Assembly (NCBI RefSeq): GCF_020594515.1
Contig: NZ_JAJCTH010000017.1
Location: 62,001-126,000, forward strand
Direction: 5' to 3'
Source of the DNA: Rhodoferax sp. U2-2l
GTDB taxonomy: Bacteria; Pseudomonadota; Gammaproteobacteria; Burkholderiales; Burkholderiaceae_C
DNA length: 64,000 nucleotides
Below, piece by piece: positions 18,978 to 26,889 of this stretch (the first letter of the stretch is position 1; each line of letters begins with the position of its first letter). The position numbers and the translations under genes were made by a program. The notes beneath the pieces were generated by a model. The model searched no databases and was not told the origin of the DNA. It saw only the letters and a list, made by a program, of their open reading frames with translations.

Positions 18978-19943
18978 TTACAGGGAAATAATGCGCAGCT
19001 CATCGTTGCCGTTGACTGGGTCGAGTTCAAGGTCTAGCGCAACCATGCGTTTGCCCTTGCTCTCGTCTTTTTTGTGGCCAATCAGCCGCATCGCAGGTGC
19101 GTGAAGCATCAGCTTGTTGCCGCTGACCGTGCCCAGCACGAAGCCAAAGCTTTGGATGGAGCCCGCCTTGATGGCGGCGATGGCTGCTTCTTCTTCTGCG
19201 GCGCTCATTTGGGCGCTGAAATTGACTTTGATCTTGCGGTCGCTCATGCCCACTTCCTCAGTGGTCAGAAGCGGATCAAACTCGACCTGGTGGCCCCAGT
19301 CCAGCGTGAGGCCGCTGGTGTTGTAAGGCGTGCCACCGGTCAAGGCCCCAGCAGCATAGGTGCAGCCAAGCAAGATGTCAGTGACATTGGCCTTGACGAT
19401 GGCCACCGGGTTTTTCCAGGCAGTCAGGGTCGGCACGGCATTGGACACCACCACCGGTGGCAGATGCAGGCCTGTGAACTCAAAGGTGAGCTTGGCAACT
19501 TCGCCCGCTTTTGCCGACAGCTTGGGTGCACCCATGGCGCCCACCATCTTGTGCAGCAAGCCATCGTCATGCCAGTAGATCGTCATGGTCTTGAGGCTGT
19601 CGCTGGCGGGCAAGTATTCAACCCGCGCCGGTGTTGTGAGGCCAGTGGACTCAGAGTGAGCGCTGCCAACCAGCAACGAACCCCACGCTGGCGCGGTAGC
19701 CGCAACACCCGAGCCTGCAAACGCCACAGAAAAGGTGCACTTTGAAAAATAGGTACCAGGCAACGACACGCTGGCTCCGAAATGGGCCGACAGAAACGGC
19801 AAGTTGATTGACGACATTTCCAGCGGGGTGATGGACATGTCAAACGCCTTGATGGCGTTGGCCGCACCGGTAGGCACGGCGTCGGTGCCGGCAGTGGTCT
19901 CTAATTTGGCCAGGATGACTGTCTTTTTGATGTAGCGGGGCAT
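18978..19943 (-). CDS. Major tail (tube) protein
   Basis: 321 residues. It begins MPRYIKKTVILAKLETTAGT, a start common to siphovirus tail tube proteins of Mu-like phages. The rest is beta-rich with no membrane segment, and the C-terminus has MVALDLELDPVNGNDELRI. It lies directly upstream of the frameshifted chaperones and tape measure, the standard tube position. A separate sheath gene is absent, which argues for a non-contractile tail. Confidence 0.8.
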   Translation of the reverse strand: MPRYIKKTVILAKLETTAGTDAVPTGAANAIKAFDMSITPLEMSSINLPFLSAHFGASVSLPGTYFSKCTFSVAFAGSGVAATAPAWGSLLVGSAHSESTGLTTPARVEYLPASDSLKTMTIYWHDDGLLHKMVGAMGAPKLSAKAGEVAKLTFEFTGLHLPPVVVSNAVPTLTAWKNPVAIVKANVTDILLGCTYAAGALTGGTPYNTSGLTLDWGHQVEFDPLLTTEEVGMSDRKIKVNFSAQMSAAEEEAAIAAIKAGSIQSFGFVLGTVSGNKLMLHAPAMRLIGHKKDESKGKRMVALDLELDPVNGNDELRIISL

Positions 19944-19946
19944 GGC

Positions 19947-20144
19947 TCAAACTCCTTCAGTGGGGGTGGCGGCAGGGTCAGCAGCGGGGATGGGCTGGTC
20001 TGCCTCGTCGATCTCGACCCAATGCGGGGCGGTGTCGCTCCATTTGTATCGGCCAGCCCCGGGAACTGGGGTGTTCTCGGGGGTGTTCTCGGGGCTGGGC
20101 TTGGGCTCAACGGCTTGGGCTTGGGGGGTGTTTTTTGTGGCCAT
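19947..20144 (-). CDS. Small phage protein between tail terminator and tube genes
   Basis: 65 residues from ATG 20144, which follows the preceding stop by one base. It is Pro/Thr/Glu-rich with an internal PENTP repeat and a short WSDTAPHWVEID segment. No recognised family. Its conserved place between the gp37-like gene and the tube gene suggests a minor tail or assembly role. Confidence 0.5.
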   Translation of the reverse strand: MATKNTPQAQAVEPKPSPENTPENTPVPGAGRYKWSDTAPHWVEIDEADQPIPAADPAATPTEGV

Positions 20145-20145
20145 G

Positions 20146-20574
20146 TCAGGCGCTCCGGTAGTAAGTTTTGATGCGAAATTCATCCATCCACCACAGACGG
20201 CTTTCTTTGTCCAGGCTCTGCAGGCGCCCACCCGCAAACGTCATGGGCTCACCCGTGGTGGCATCGGGCACCCAGCCAACCAGCGTGTCGCGAACAGCTT
20301 TGCGCAAGTCCTCCAGGTCATCCAGAGCAGCCTCACCTTGAGAGTCACGCCGGTTTGCCAAACAAAGCACCACGCCAATGGTCTTGACAATCTGTTGGTC
20401 CGTGCCGCCGATGGGCTCGTCATCGGGCCCAGCGTCATCGCCCAGGTTCAGCAAAAATGCGCCAGGCATCACCACAGCGCCTTTTTGCGCAGCCTCCAGG
20501 TCAGCGGCACCACCAACGGTGCGCAGGCCAATGCTGGCGGCCTTCAGGCGGGCTTTGACCAGGCTCAGCTTCAT
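20146..20574 (-). CDS. Mu gp37-like tail completion/terminator protein
   Basis: 142 residues. It begins MKLSLVKARLKAASIGLRTV, includes DLEDLRKAVRDTLVGWVPDA, and ends in a short beta segment with LWWMDEFRIKTYY. This matches the small head-tail joining or tail terminator proteins that follow gp36 in Mu-like phages. It overlaps the stop of the gp36-like gene by 1 bp, so the two are coupled. Confidence 0.65.
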   Translation of the reverse strand: MKLSLVKARLKAASIGLRTVGGAADLEAAQKGAVVMPGAFLLNLGDDAGPDDEPIGGTDQQIVKTIGVVLCLANRRDSQGEAALDDLEDLRKAVRDTLVGWVPDATTGEPMTFAGGRLQSLDKESRLWWMDEFRIKTYYRSA

Positions 20575-20993
20575 CAGGCAAACCCCCGCATGGTCTCGTC
20601 GGTGACTTGGCGGGGACTGAAGCTGTAGTAAGACAGCGAATCTGCCGCCGTTGGTGCCTCGGCCTGACCAACAAGCTGCACGTCGCCACTGGCAAACTTC
20701 TTGAGCAAGCTCACCGCGTCTTCGTAGCGCTGGCGCACCGTATCAGGCACACCGTCGTCAAACAGCCGGTACCGCGTGATGTCGCACGCCAGGCGGTTGA
20801 TCACCGGCGGCGTGGTGGTCAGTGGCACCGAGTAGCGGCGTGCCAGGTAGCTGTTGATCTCGGCATCGGCATCGGCCAGCGCACGGTCCAGCACCACCTG
20901 GTCAATGGTCAAACCATCCACCCGGTTGGTGCGCCCGGCCACTTCGGCCTCGCCGAAGCGCTCCACCATGTCTGACTGCGATGCGTAGCTCAT
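20574..20993 (-). CDS. Mu gp36-like head-tail joining protein (DUF1320)
   Basis: 139 residues. The pattern MSYASQSDMVERFGEAEV...DGLTIDQVVLDRALADADAE with SYLARRY and IDITRYRLFDD-like segments is typical of DUF1320 (Mu gp36). These are helical adaptor proteins at the head-tail junction. Gene order (capsid, decoration, gp36, gp37, tube) agrees. Confidence 0.85.
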   Translation of the reverse strand: MSYASQSDMVERFGEAEVAGRTNRVDGLTIDQVVLDRALADADAEINSYLARRYSVPLTTTPPVINRLACDITRYRLFDDGVPDTVRQRYEDAVSLLKKFASGDVQLVGQAEAPTAADSLSYYSFSPRQVTDETMRGFA

Positions 20994-21014
20994 GTGCTGG
21001 CTCCTGGTGGCTTA

Positions 21015-21395
21015 TCAGGCGTGCACGTGTTTGACGATCTGCATCTCAAACAGCTGCCCAGCCCCAGCGGCTGCACCCAGTGCCCGGCCGCAATGGTCGG
21101 TAAGCGTGCCCACGGCAGCTCGGCCGCTGCCATCAGTGGCGGGCTTGATGTAGTCGCCAAAGGTAATGGCCGCGCTGGCCTCCACCGGGTAGCTGTAGTC
21201 GGTGACCACGCTAATCGCGTCGCCCACCTCACCACCGGTTTCAGACACGCCTTGCGCATCTTTGACGCCACCTGCCGAGGTGGCATAAGTACCGTCGTAA
21301 GCCAAGATGCGGTTGGCCGCAGCGATGGCCATCAGCACCATGGTGATGGCGTTGCGCTTTTGGTATTGCAAACCAGAGTTGTTTTGGGAAGCCAT
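21015..21395 (-). CDS. Putative capsid decoration protein (DUF2190-like)
   Basis: 126 residues. The segment FGDYIKPATDGSGRAAVGTL and a following GRALGAAAGAGQL resemble DUF2190-type capsid cement proteins. The beta-rich content and position between capsid and gp36-like genes agree. Assignment is by pattern only. Confidence 0.55.
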   Translation of the reverse strand: MASQNNSGLQYQKRNAITMVLMAIAAANRILAYDGTYATSAGGVKDAQGVSETGGEVGDAISVVTDYSYPVEASAAITFGDYIKPATDGSGRAAVGTLTDHCGRALGAAAGAGQLFEMQIVKHVHA

Positions 21396-21417
21396 GAATC
21401 AATCTCCTGTGAGTGGG

Positions 21418-21705
21418 TTAAGAAGGCTGGTCAACGGCAGCAGAGGCTGCGGCCGCAGCGGCAGCGGCCTGGCGCTCTTGCTCGCGTTTCTTTTCTGCCT
21501 TGAACGCGGCGCCCGCTTGAGTGGCGGCTTTGGTGTCGGCCTTTTCAGCGGCGGCCTCTTCGTCAGAGTCCTTCAGCGAGCCGCTGAGCTTGAGTTCGTC
21601 CACCTCAATTTGAGGCAGGCCAACCACTTCTTCGCCGGGCTCGATGACGACACGTTTGCCTTCAGCGAACGCGTGAATGGCCACCAATGCAATCAGTTTT
21701 GGCAT
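21418..21705 (-). CDS. Small acidic phage structural-region protein
   Basis: 95 residues. The N-terminal half is a compact domain (MPKLIALVAIHAFAEGKRVV...EVVGLPQIEVDELKLSG). The C-terminal half is a charged Ala/Lys/Glu coiled-coil tail. Similar short proteins follow the capsid gene in Mu-like siphophages. Function unknown; head completion is possible. Confidence 0.55.
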   Translation of the reverse strand: MPKLIALVAIHAFAEGKRVVIEPGEEVVGLPQIEVDELKLSGSLKDSDEEAAAEKADTKAATQAGAAFKAEKKREQERQAAAAAAAASAAVDQPS

Positions 21706-21774
21706 GTTGTTTCCTTGTGATCCTGTAGCAAGTGCCCCAGGGCCAATGCCCTGGGGGTCAGCTTCACGGGCGGG

Positions 21775-22734
21775 TTATTTCGGGTTTTGGAACAGGAAGG
21801 CGGCGGTGTTGTAGGCCACGTTGGGGCGGCGCTCGTAGGTAGCACCGTAGATCCAGCTCTTGGAGCTGTTCTCGTAGTAAGGCGTCTCAGCGAATGGGTG
21901 GCCTTCAATCACGTTGGTGAAACCGAAGGCGGGCTCAGCCAGGCTGATTTCGCTGCCATTGCCGCCGATCTTGGGCACATAGGCCAAGACGGCGTTGTTG
22001 CCCCAGACGTCCTGCCCCACATTGGAGTTGTCGATCCAAACGGCATCGCCAACGACAACCTCGTCAACTTCAAAAATCTTGGCCAGCTGATCCAACGTGG
22101 CTACACCCATTTGAGTGCTGGGCAGGTAGCTCTTGACTTCCAGGTTGGTTTCAACAGCCAGCTTGGCGTCGGGCGACAAGGTCAAGCGGTTGGGCTTTTT
22201 GCCGATCTTCTTGCGGATCACATTGGCTGCAGCGCGGATGTCAGTCACCGGCGTGCCAGTGCTGGCGCTCCACTTGGTACCAGAGGCCAAGGCCGTCACG
22301 TGCCCAGACGCATAGGTGCCTGCTGTAGTAGCAACCGTGGCCACATCAATTTCGTAGGCCAGACCCAGAATGTCATTGGCTGTCGCCATCGCAATCTTGC
22401 TGACATCAAGATACCCACCAACGTTGAGCTTGCGGCTTTCATCGGCTTCGCGCAGCAATTCACGAGGGATAGGGATTTCAATCGAATCCTGGTCGACTGT
22501 GTAGACCTTGCCGTCGTACTTGATATCCACGCGCTTGGTGGGCGTTCCAGGAGCGCGCCGAACGTTGAAGCGCTTGAGCCGCTCGCTGCCAAGTTGGGCC
22601 AGACCAATGGAACTGAGTGCTGATGGCAAGCGTGGGAACAGCTTCTCAGCCACCATGGTGCCTTGGCCGAGGCCCAGCAACAGACTGGTGAGGATGGGGT
22701 TTTGTTTGAGGCGGATCTCGGAAAGAGTCATCAT
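21775..22734 (-). CDS. Major capsid protein
   Basis: 319 residues. The N-terminal part has SEIRLKQNPILTSLLLGLG and FPRLPSALSSIG. The middle shows typical HK97-fold capsid sequence (IPIPRELLREADESRKLNVG, KKPNRLTLSPDAKLAVE). The C-terminus has the E-type block WIYGATYERRPNVAYNTAAF. It lies next to the protease/scaffold gene in the usual order. Confidence 0.92.
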   Translation of the reverse strand: MMTLSEIRLKQNPILTSLLLGLGQGTMVAEKLFPRLPSALSSIGLAQLGSERLKRFNVRRAPGTPTKRVDIKYDGKVYTVDQDSIEIPIPRELLREADESRKLNVGGYLDVSKIAMATANDILGLAYEIDVATVATTAGTYASGHVTALASGTKWSASTGTPVTDIRAAANVIRKKIGKKPNRLTLSPDAKLAVETNLEVKSYLPSTQMGVATLDQLAKIFEVDEVVVGDAVWIDNSNVGQDVWGNNAVLAYVPKIGGNGSEISLAEPAFGFTNVIEGHPFAETPYYENSSKSWIYGATYERRPNVAYNTAAFLFQNPK

Positions 22735-22767
22735 GATGGGTAGGTCCTGTTAAATGAGAGGGAGTGA

Positions 22768-23757
22768 TCAGGCGGCGCCAGTGAAAGAACACACGGCAGA
22801 CAGCGCCTCGGCGTAGCTCACCTTGTGTTGCAGTGCATGGGCCTTGGCCTTGGCGTCAATCTCGGCGTCTGACAGGCCCGCGGCCGAGCTGGCACCGGCA
22901 CCACCAGCGGCTTGTTCGCTAAAGCTGACGGCGGGCTTGGCACGCTCAATCAGGCTCTTGACAAAGTCCACCACCGGCACAGTGCGCACCGCACCGCCTT
23001 CGGAGAAGCTCACGGCCTTGGCGTCTGCAGCCAGGTTCAGCAGGTCGACCACGGCGGCTTTTTCAGAAGGCTTCACGATCGCGGCTTTGACCTGGGCCTC
23101 GGCATAGTTGGTGAAGCTGGCGGTACGCTCAGCGCGGGCTGCCTCGGCAAACTGGGCCAGTTGGGCCTGGGCGGCGGCCGCATCGGCCTTGGCTTTGTCA
23201 GCGGCAGCTTGCAGCTCGGCATTTTTCTGCTGCTCAGCGGCCAGCTTGGCTTCAAGTTCTTTGTCCATTTGGATTTGCTCCTGGGTGGGTTGAGGTGGTT
23301 GGGTGGCTTCGGAAAAGTTGACGGTGCCTGCAGCTTCTTCTGCAAACGAGATGTCTCTGAGACCAGCGATCGCAGGCGGCTGCGCGCCCAGAAAAGCCAC
23401 ATGGCGCAGATACCAGTGGCCAGGCTTGGGGTTGTTTGGGTGCTGTGGCGGGTAGAAACTGGCGCTGCGCTTGGGGAACCTGCGGGCCTGCACCATCTCG
23501 GCAAACTGCGGATGCACATCGCGCGTGTCCATGGCCAGGCGGCCATCGGCATTGACGGCCACGCCTTTGACCCAGCCATAAGCAGGCAGGTTGTCAGCCG
23601 GGTGGCCAACAGTCAGAGGGGCTTCGCGCAGCGCCGGGTCATACGACGACGCCATGCCAGCCACATCAGCCGGGCTGAATTCGTGCACCGCACCCGAGTC
23701 ATCAGTGTGACGACCGGCGCGGAAAATCTCGATTTGGGGGGGAAGTCCGTGAGGCAT
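22768..23757 (-). CDS. Mu gpI-like capsid maturation protease and scaffold
   Basis: 329 residues, first gene of the late capsid/tail operon. The N-terminal half matches the Mu I protease domain: IEIFRAGRHTDDSGAVHEF, APLTVGHPADNLPAYGWVKG, RFPKRSASFYPP and HVAFLGAQPPAIAGL. The Ala/Lys/Glu-rich middle (about 170-220) is the coiled scaffold part. It is preceded at 36 bp by the late-operator palindrome. Confidence 0.9.
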   Translation of the reverse strand: MPHGLPPQIEIFRAGRHTDDSGAVHEFSPADVAGMASSYDPALREAPLTVGHPADNLPAYGWVKGVAVNADGRLAMDTRDVHPQFAEMVQARRFPKRSASFYPPQHPNNPKPGHWYLRHVAFLGAQPPAIAGLRDISFAEEAAGTVNFSEATQPPQPTQEQIQMDKELEAKLAAEQQKNAELQAAADKAKADAAAAQAQLAQFAEAARAERTASFTNYAEAQVKAAIVKPSEKAAVVDLLNLAADAKAVSFSEGGAVRTVPVVDFVKSLIERAKPAVSFSEQAAGGAGASSAAGLSDAEIDAKAKAHALQHKVSYAEALSAVCSFTGAA

Positions 23758-23792
23758 ACCCGGTACTGTGCCGGGGTGCCTCTCTAAGCGAC

Positions 23793-23808
23793 AGTAAAGC
23801 GCTTTAGT
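23793..23808 (-). promoter_or_regulatory. Late operator palindrome upstream of protease operon
   Basis: Read on the minus strand this is ACTAAAGCGCTTTACT, a near-perfect dyad centred on AAAGCGCTTT. The same 16 bases occur at 38487-38502 before the endolysin. In both places the downstream edge lies 36 bp before the start codon. In Mu, late promoters (Plys, PI) carry dyads bound by C or Mor-family activators. The adjacent Mor gene makes its product the natural candidate. No convincing -35/-10 pair was found, as expected of activator-dependent promoters. Confidence 0.7.
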
Positions 23809-23810
23809 AT

Positions 23811-24239
23811 TTAGTCGAGGCCAGGTAGGCCTTGCTGACGTTCCAGGTAGACCGCACGCTGCCAGGCGTCAACGATCTGGCGGCAGCGCATTTCGGTGAT
23901 GCCGTATTTACGGCCAAGCAGCTTGTATTCTCCACGGAATTCGCTGCACATCTTGCGGTCGCGGGCGCTCAGGTGCACAGCGATGCCTTTGGCCAGGTAG
24001 ATGGCCACGCCGCCCTTTTGGGTGGTCAGATACTGCAACTGCATCAGCGCCTGCTGGGCCCAGGCAAACAGTTGGGCCAGCCAGGGCTGGTCTGGCGCGG
24101 CCTGGCCACAGCGTTCATCAGCCATGACAAGCGGCTCAAACAGGCACTGCGCCACGTCGCGCATGTCCGGCGTGAGGCCTGGGGGCAGCAAAGCCTCAAG
24201 GACGGCCAGCTCGGCTGCGGAAACGTGGCGATCGGTCAC
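23811..24239 (-). CDS. mor: Mor-family transcription activator of late genes
   Basis: 142 residues from GTG 24239, which overlaps the gemA stop (GTGA); a longer reading from 24272 exists but lies within gemA. The C-terminal half is characteristic: KGGVAIYLAKGIAVHLSARD, then KMCSEFRGEYKLLGRKYGIT and RCRQIVDAWQR, the Mor/C helix-turn-helix that binds DNA dyads as a dimer. It probably switches on the late operons through the two identical palindromes, one of which lies just after its own stop. Confidence 0.88.
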   Translation of the reverse strand: MTDRHVSAAELAVLEALLPPGLTPDMRDVAQCLFEPLVMADERCGQAAPDQPWLAQLFAWAQQALMQLQYLTTQKGGVAIYLAKGIAVHLSARDRKMCSEFRGEYKLLGRKYGITEMRCRQIVDAWQRAVYLERQQGLPGLD

Positions 24240-24706
24240 GGCTGCACCTCCACCCCACAGCGCACACACCACTGTTTGAGCATCTCAATCACCTGATTGA
24301 CCTGGTAGCTGTTGAGAAAGCGCCAGGCGTCAACCTTTATCTTGCCTTTGACATACGCCGTCAACGCCGCATCGGTATCCACCCGCACCACACCGGCGCC
24401 TGCCAGGGCGTGCCACAGGGCGCGGGCCTTTTGCCAGCGCTCGTCGTCGGCATCGTCCAGGCTGCGGTGGCGTGGGTCGCGCTTGGGGGTGTAGGCCGGT
24501 TTCTCACCCCGGGCCAGGGCAGCACGCTCCTGCAGGCCCGCCAGGTGCGCCAGGTACTGCTTGCGCTGCAGGGCGGTCATGGTGGCGCTGCTGGCCTGGC
24601 CAGTGACATGCAGCTTCAAGGCGCTGGCGTCTTCTGCAGACAGGCCCAGCGCCTTTTGCGCCATGTGGATGGCGGCCAGGTGGTTTTGACGCGGGGCGGG
24701 TTTCAT
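24236..24706 (-). CDS. gemA: GemA-like regulatory protein (Mu gp16 family, DUF1018)
   Basis: 156 residues. It begins with IHMAQKALGLSAEDASALKL and has TGQASSATMTALQRKQYLAHL, ARALWHALAGAGVVR and WRFLNSYQVNQVIEMLKQW. This is the standard GemA pattern. Mu GemA modulates host genes and DNA topology during early development. The gene is coupled to mor by a 4-base overlap and to the upstream gene by ATGA at 24703-24706. Confidence 0.85.
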   Translation of the reverse strand: MKPAPRQNHLAAIHMAQKALGLSAEDASALKLHVTGQASSATMTALQRKQYLAHLAGLQERAALARGEKPAYTPKRDPRHRSLDDADDERWQKARALWHALAGAGVVRVDTDAALTAYVKGKIKVDAWRFLNSYQVNQVIEMLKQWCVRCGVEVQP

Positions 24707-25071
24707 GGGGTTTGTTCAATCAGCACCGCACCGTTTTCGGCTTCGGGAATAGGTGTGTGCACAAACGTCCACTCAAACTTGTCGGCCATGTCTAGCAGCG
24801 TCATGGCCCCCACGAAGGCAATGAGTTCATTGACAAGGCGGCGTGCATCCTGTTTCCGATAATGGTTCTCCGGCTCATCCAAATGACTTTGGATGCGATT
24901 GCAAACCCATTCGGGGTTGGTGTACCCCAGCCTTTTAGCTTCACGCAACAGGCTGTTTCCCAGAGCCATGGCCCGCTTGTTGTGCTGGTCGGACATGTCT
25001 TGGGCAGCCTGTGTCGCTTGGACAAATAGCGTGAACAGGGCCTCGCGGGCATTGGGCAGATTGCGGTTCAT
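24703..25071 (-). CDS. Hypothetical early phage protein
   Basis: 122 residues, mostly helical and soluble. It contains EALFTLFVQATQAAQDMSDQ and NPEWVCNRIQSHLDEPENHY. No family recognised. It overlaps gemA and the Rha-type gene by 4 bp each (ATGA), so it belongs to the same translationally coupled early set. Confidence 0.6.
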   Translation of the reverse strand: MNRNLPNAREALFTLFVQATQAAQDMSDQHNKRAMALGNSLLREAKRLGYTNPEWVCNRIQSHLDEPENHYRKQDARRLVNELIAFVGAMTLLDMADKFEWTFVHTPIPEAENGAVLIEQTP

Positions 25072-25664
25072 GCTGCGCTTCCGGTTTTGACGGGCTGAAA
25101 TTTCAGCTCGTCAACGCTCTTGGTTTTGATGACCACGGTCTTGGTACGCAGACCCAGAGCCCGCATCTTCTTGCGGTTGGCGGTGATGGAGCCCAGGCAC
25201 TTGTGGCCGGTGCGCTGGGCAATGTCGGCTCGGCTCAGGCCCTGCGCGTCGCCCTCTTCAATAACGATGTAGTTGGGCTTGAGCAGCTTGAGCGCATTGG
25301 CGCGCCGATCTGCCTCGGCATGAATATAGGTATCCATGTTTTCAAACGCGGTGTGGTATTGATCCTGCCAAACCAACGCCTTCATCCCGGTAAAGGTGGA
25401 CACCAGCATGCAGAAAGCCTTGCGGTCCATGATGTACATCTTGAACACTTTGCCGCGCGTGTTTTTGTATTCTGACGGCCCAAAGTTGGGCCGTGAGATT
25501 CCAGCTTCGGTGCACTTCTTGAGCAACTCTTCGATATCACGTAGTACATGTTTGTGCGCCTTGTGAAAGTGCTTTGCCACTTTGAGTGAATCGGTTTGGG
25601 TGTGGCCGTTGGCAACGGTCACCAACAGGGTTTCAGGGAACAGATCAGCGTGCATGATTTTCAT
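25068..25664 (-). CDS. Rha-family phage regulatory protein
   Basis: 198 residues from ATG 25664, chosen for its strong ribosome site (GAAAGGACAC). The N-terminal domain has VAKHFHKAHKHVLRDIEELL, YIMDRKAFCMLVSTFTGMKA and WQDQYHTAFENMD, the Rha (pRha) pattern first described in lambdoid phages. The C-terminal part has SRADIAQRTGHKCLGSITAN, a probable helix-turn-helix. Rha proteins can block growth in hosts lacking IHF. The gene is downstream of a C4-type antisense RNA, so its product may play an antirepressor-like role here. Confidence 0.8.
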   Translation of the reverse strand: MKIMHADLFPETLLVTVANGHTQTDSLKVAKHFHKAHKHVLRDIEELLKKCTEAGISRPNFGPSEYKNTRGKVFKMYIMDRKAFCMLVSTFTGMKALVWQDQYHTAFENMDTYIHAEADRRANALKLLKPNYIVIEEGDAQGLSRADIAQRTGHKCLGSITANRKKMRALGLRTKTVVIKTKSVDELKFQPVKTGSAA

Positions 25665-25675
25665 GATGTGTCCTT

Positions 25676-25933
25676 TCAGTAGCTCATTTGGTGTGCCAGC
25701 TCGGCGGCTGCGCGGGCAGCGGCGATCTGGTTGCGCATGCTGGTGTTGAGCATGGTCAGCAGAAAGCCCAGCGCGGGGCGATCTACGTGGGCCAGGTCTT
25801 CGGTGCAATTGGCCTTTTGCGGGGCGATCAGTTGCTCGACGGCCTCAAAGGCGAGAAAGTGTTCTGACAGACTGTCGATTGCGTCAACAACGTCAGTGAT
25901 GGCGTTTGCCGGGGTGGTGGAAGTGCGTGCCAT
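25676..25933 (-). CDS. Small early protein controlled by C4-type RNA
   Basis: 85 residues from ATG 25933, with GGAGG 9-10 bases upstream. It contains AIDSLSEHFLAFEAVEQLIA and ALGFLLTMLNTSMRNQIAAA and appears helical. No family recognised. The longer in-frame reading from 26233 runs through the structured RNA and is rejected. Its place between a C4-type RNA and a Rha gene parallels icd/ant of phage P1, where translation of the small gene gates the antirepressor. Confidence 0.65.
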   Translation of the reverse strand: MARTSTTPANAITDVVDAIDSLSEHFLAFEAVEQLIAPQKANCTEDLAHVDRPALGFLLTMLNTSMRNQIAAARAAAELAHQMSY

Positions 25934-25943
25934 AGATGGCCTC

Positions 25944-25984
25944 CAAGGGGTGTGGTTTACAAAAACCACCGCACCCATCGCCAA
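25944..25984 (-). promoter_or_regulatory. Downstream C4 target sites (b2 and a2) at ribosome binding region
   Basis: On the minus strand TTGGCGA (25984-25978) and ACACCCCTTG (25953-25944) are perfectly complementary to b' and a' of the C4-like RNA. The second ends a few bases before the GGAGG of the gene at 25933. Between them lie parts of two hairpins (25967-25996 and 25952-25969). Pairing with the antisense RNA would cover or refold the translation start region. Confidence 0.65.
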
Positions 25985-25997
25985 ATGGGGGCGGTGA

Positions 25998-26064
25998 CTC
26001 GACGGGTTGGCGAACCGGACACCCCTTGCGGGAACCGGCAGGCCCTTGCGGGCCTCCCATCGAG
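25998..26064 (-). ncRNA. c4: C4-type antisense RNA
   Basis: On the minus strand a 9-bp outer stem (CTCGATGGG with CCCGTCGAG) encloses two hairpins with GCAA tetraloops: AGGCCC-GCAA-GGGCCT (26055-26040) and a CCGG-closed hairpin with CCC-GCAA-GGG (26038-26015). The strand between hairpin 2 and the 3' outer stem, together with hairpin 2, carries a' CAAGGGGTGT (26028-26019) and b' TCGCCAA (26013-26007). Matching targets lie on both sides (26151-26131 and 25984-25944) in the antiparallel order expected for a continuous duplex. This is the organisation of the P1/P7 c4 immunity RNA. Confidence 0.75.
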
Positions 26065-26130
26065 CCACCATAAATGGAGGCACAAACGAAGAAGCCGCAG
26101 AGTCTGCTGAAGACCTACGGCTTGCGTCGT

Positions 26131-26152
26131 AGGGGTGTATTAGGTCGCCAAA
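26131..26152 (-). promoter_or_regulatory. Upstream C4 target sites (b1 and a1)
   Basis: On the minus strand TTGGCGA (26151-26145) and ACACCCCT (26138-26131), six bases apart, repeat the downstream target pair. They are complementary to b' and a' of the C4-like RNA 70 bases further on. A 6-bp hairpin (CCTACG/CGTAGG) follows a1. P1 has a corresponding a1/b1 pair upstream of c4. Confidence 0.6.
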
Positions 26153-26213
26153 CCTGGCTGCACCATTACGTGCAGTTGGGCGAACTTTACCAGAAGACAA
26201 AGCGGCAGTCACT

Positions 26214-26852
26214 TCAAGCCCCCGCCACATCAAGGTTGATCGGCAGGTATTCCTGGGTGGTGTCGTCGCGCTTGTAGAAGCGGATGTAGGGCTTGGTGCT
26301 GGCGGTCTGCATGCTGTCGGCGATCGCAGTCATGGCGGCTTGCCACTTCTCGTCCTTGATGTCCAGGCGGCGCAGGCCCAGCACGCGCCCGGTGTTGATC
26401 TTGCCTTCCTTGTCGGTCTGGAAGGCATGGTTCACCAGCGCCTTGATGTTGTCATTGGCACCCTGCGCCCAGATGTGCACGCACTCGTCGATCAGCGACT
26501 TGGCGGCCATCAGCTGCTCGCCAAAGGTGATCTTGTCTTGCATCTGGCGCACGATCTTGTATTTGCCGTCATAGCTGCACAGGGTGACATTGCCCTTGGT
26601 GCCGCCAGTCAGCACGCCATAGTTTTCCAGGCTCATGGCCACAAAGGCGCTCATCTCGGCCATGGCGCTCAGCTTGAAGGTGCGCAGCGCCAGGGATTCG
26701 ACCTCGGCCATGCGGCACAGGTCATAGACCATCTGGTTGCGCACCTGGTCGATCTGCTTCACTTTTGACTCAGGCACCAGGTTGCCATTGGCGTCTTGCC
26801 AGTAGCCGGGCGTGGTGCTCTGGCTGTAGCTGGGTTGGGTTGTTTCGGTCAT
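26214..26852 (-). CDS. DUF3164 protein of Mu-like phages
   Basis: 212 residues from ATG 26852 (ribosome site AAGGAC). It has GYWQDANGNLVPESKVKQID at the start and YDGKYKIVRQMQDKITFGEQ in the middle, then KINTGRVLGLRRLDI. This is the DUF3164 pattern found in early operons of Mu-like phages. The biochemical role is unknown. It is the last gene before the 280-bp C4 leader region. Confidence 0.85.
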   Translation of the reverse strand: MTETTQPSYSQSTTPGYWQDANGNLVPESKVKQIDQVRNQMVYDLCRMAEVESLALRTFKLSAMAEMSAFVAMSLENYGVLTGGTKGNVTLCSYDGKYKIVRQMQDKITFGEQLMAAKSLIDECVHIWAQGANDNIKALVNHAFQTDKEGKINTGRVLGLRRLDIKDEKWQAAMTAIADSMQTASTKPYIRFYKRDDTTQEYLPINLDVAGA

Positions 26853-26889
26853 GGAAAAGTCCTTGCGTGGTGGGAAAACAGGGGGTGGA

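Noticed and set aside
25676..26233. 185-residue long version of the small gene before Rha
   Set aside because: The extra N-terminal part runs through the C4-type structure and its target sites; ATG 25933 has a proper GGAGG site.
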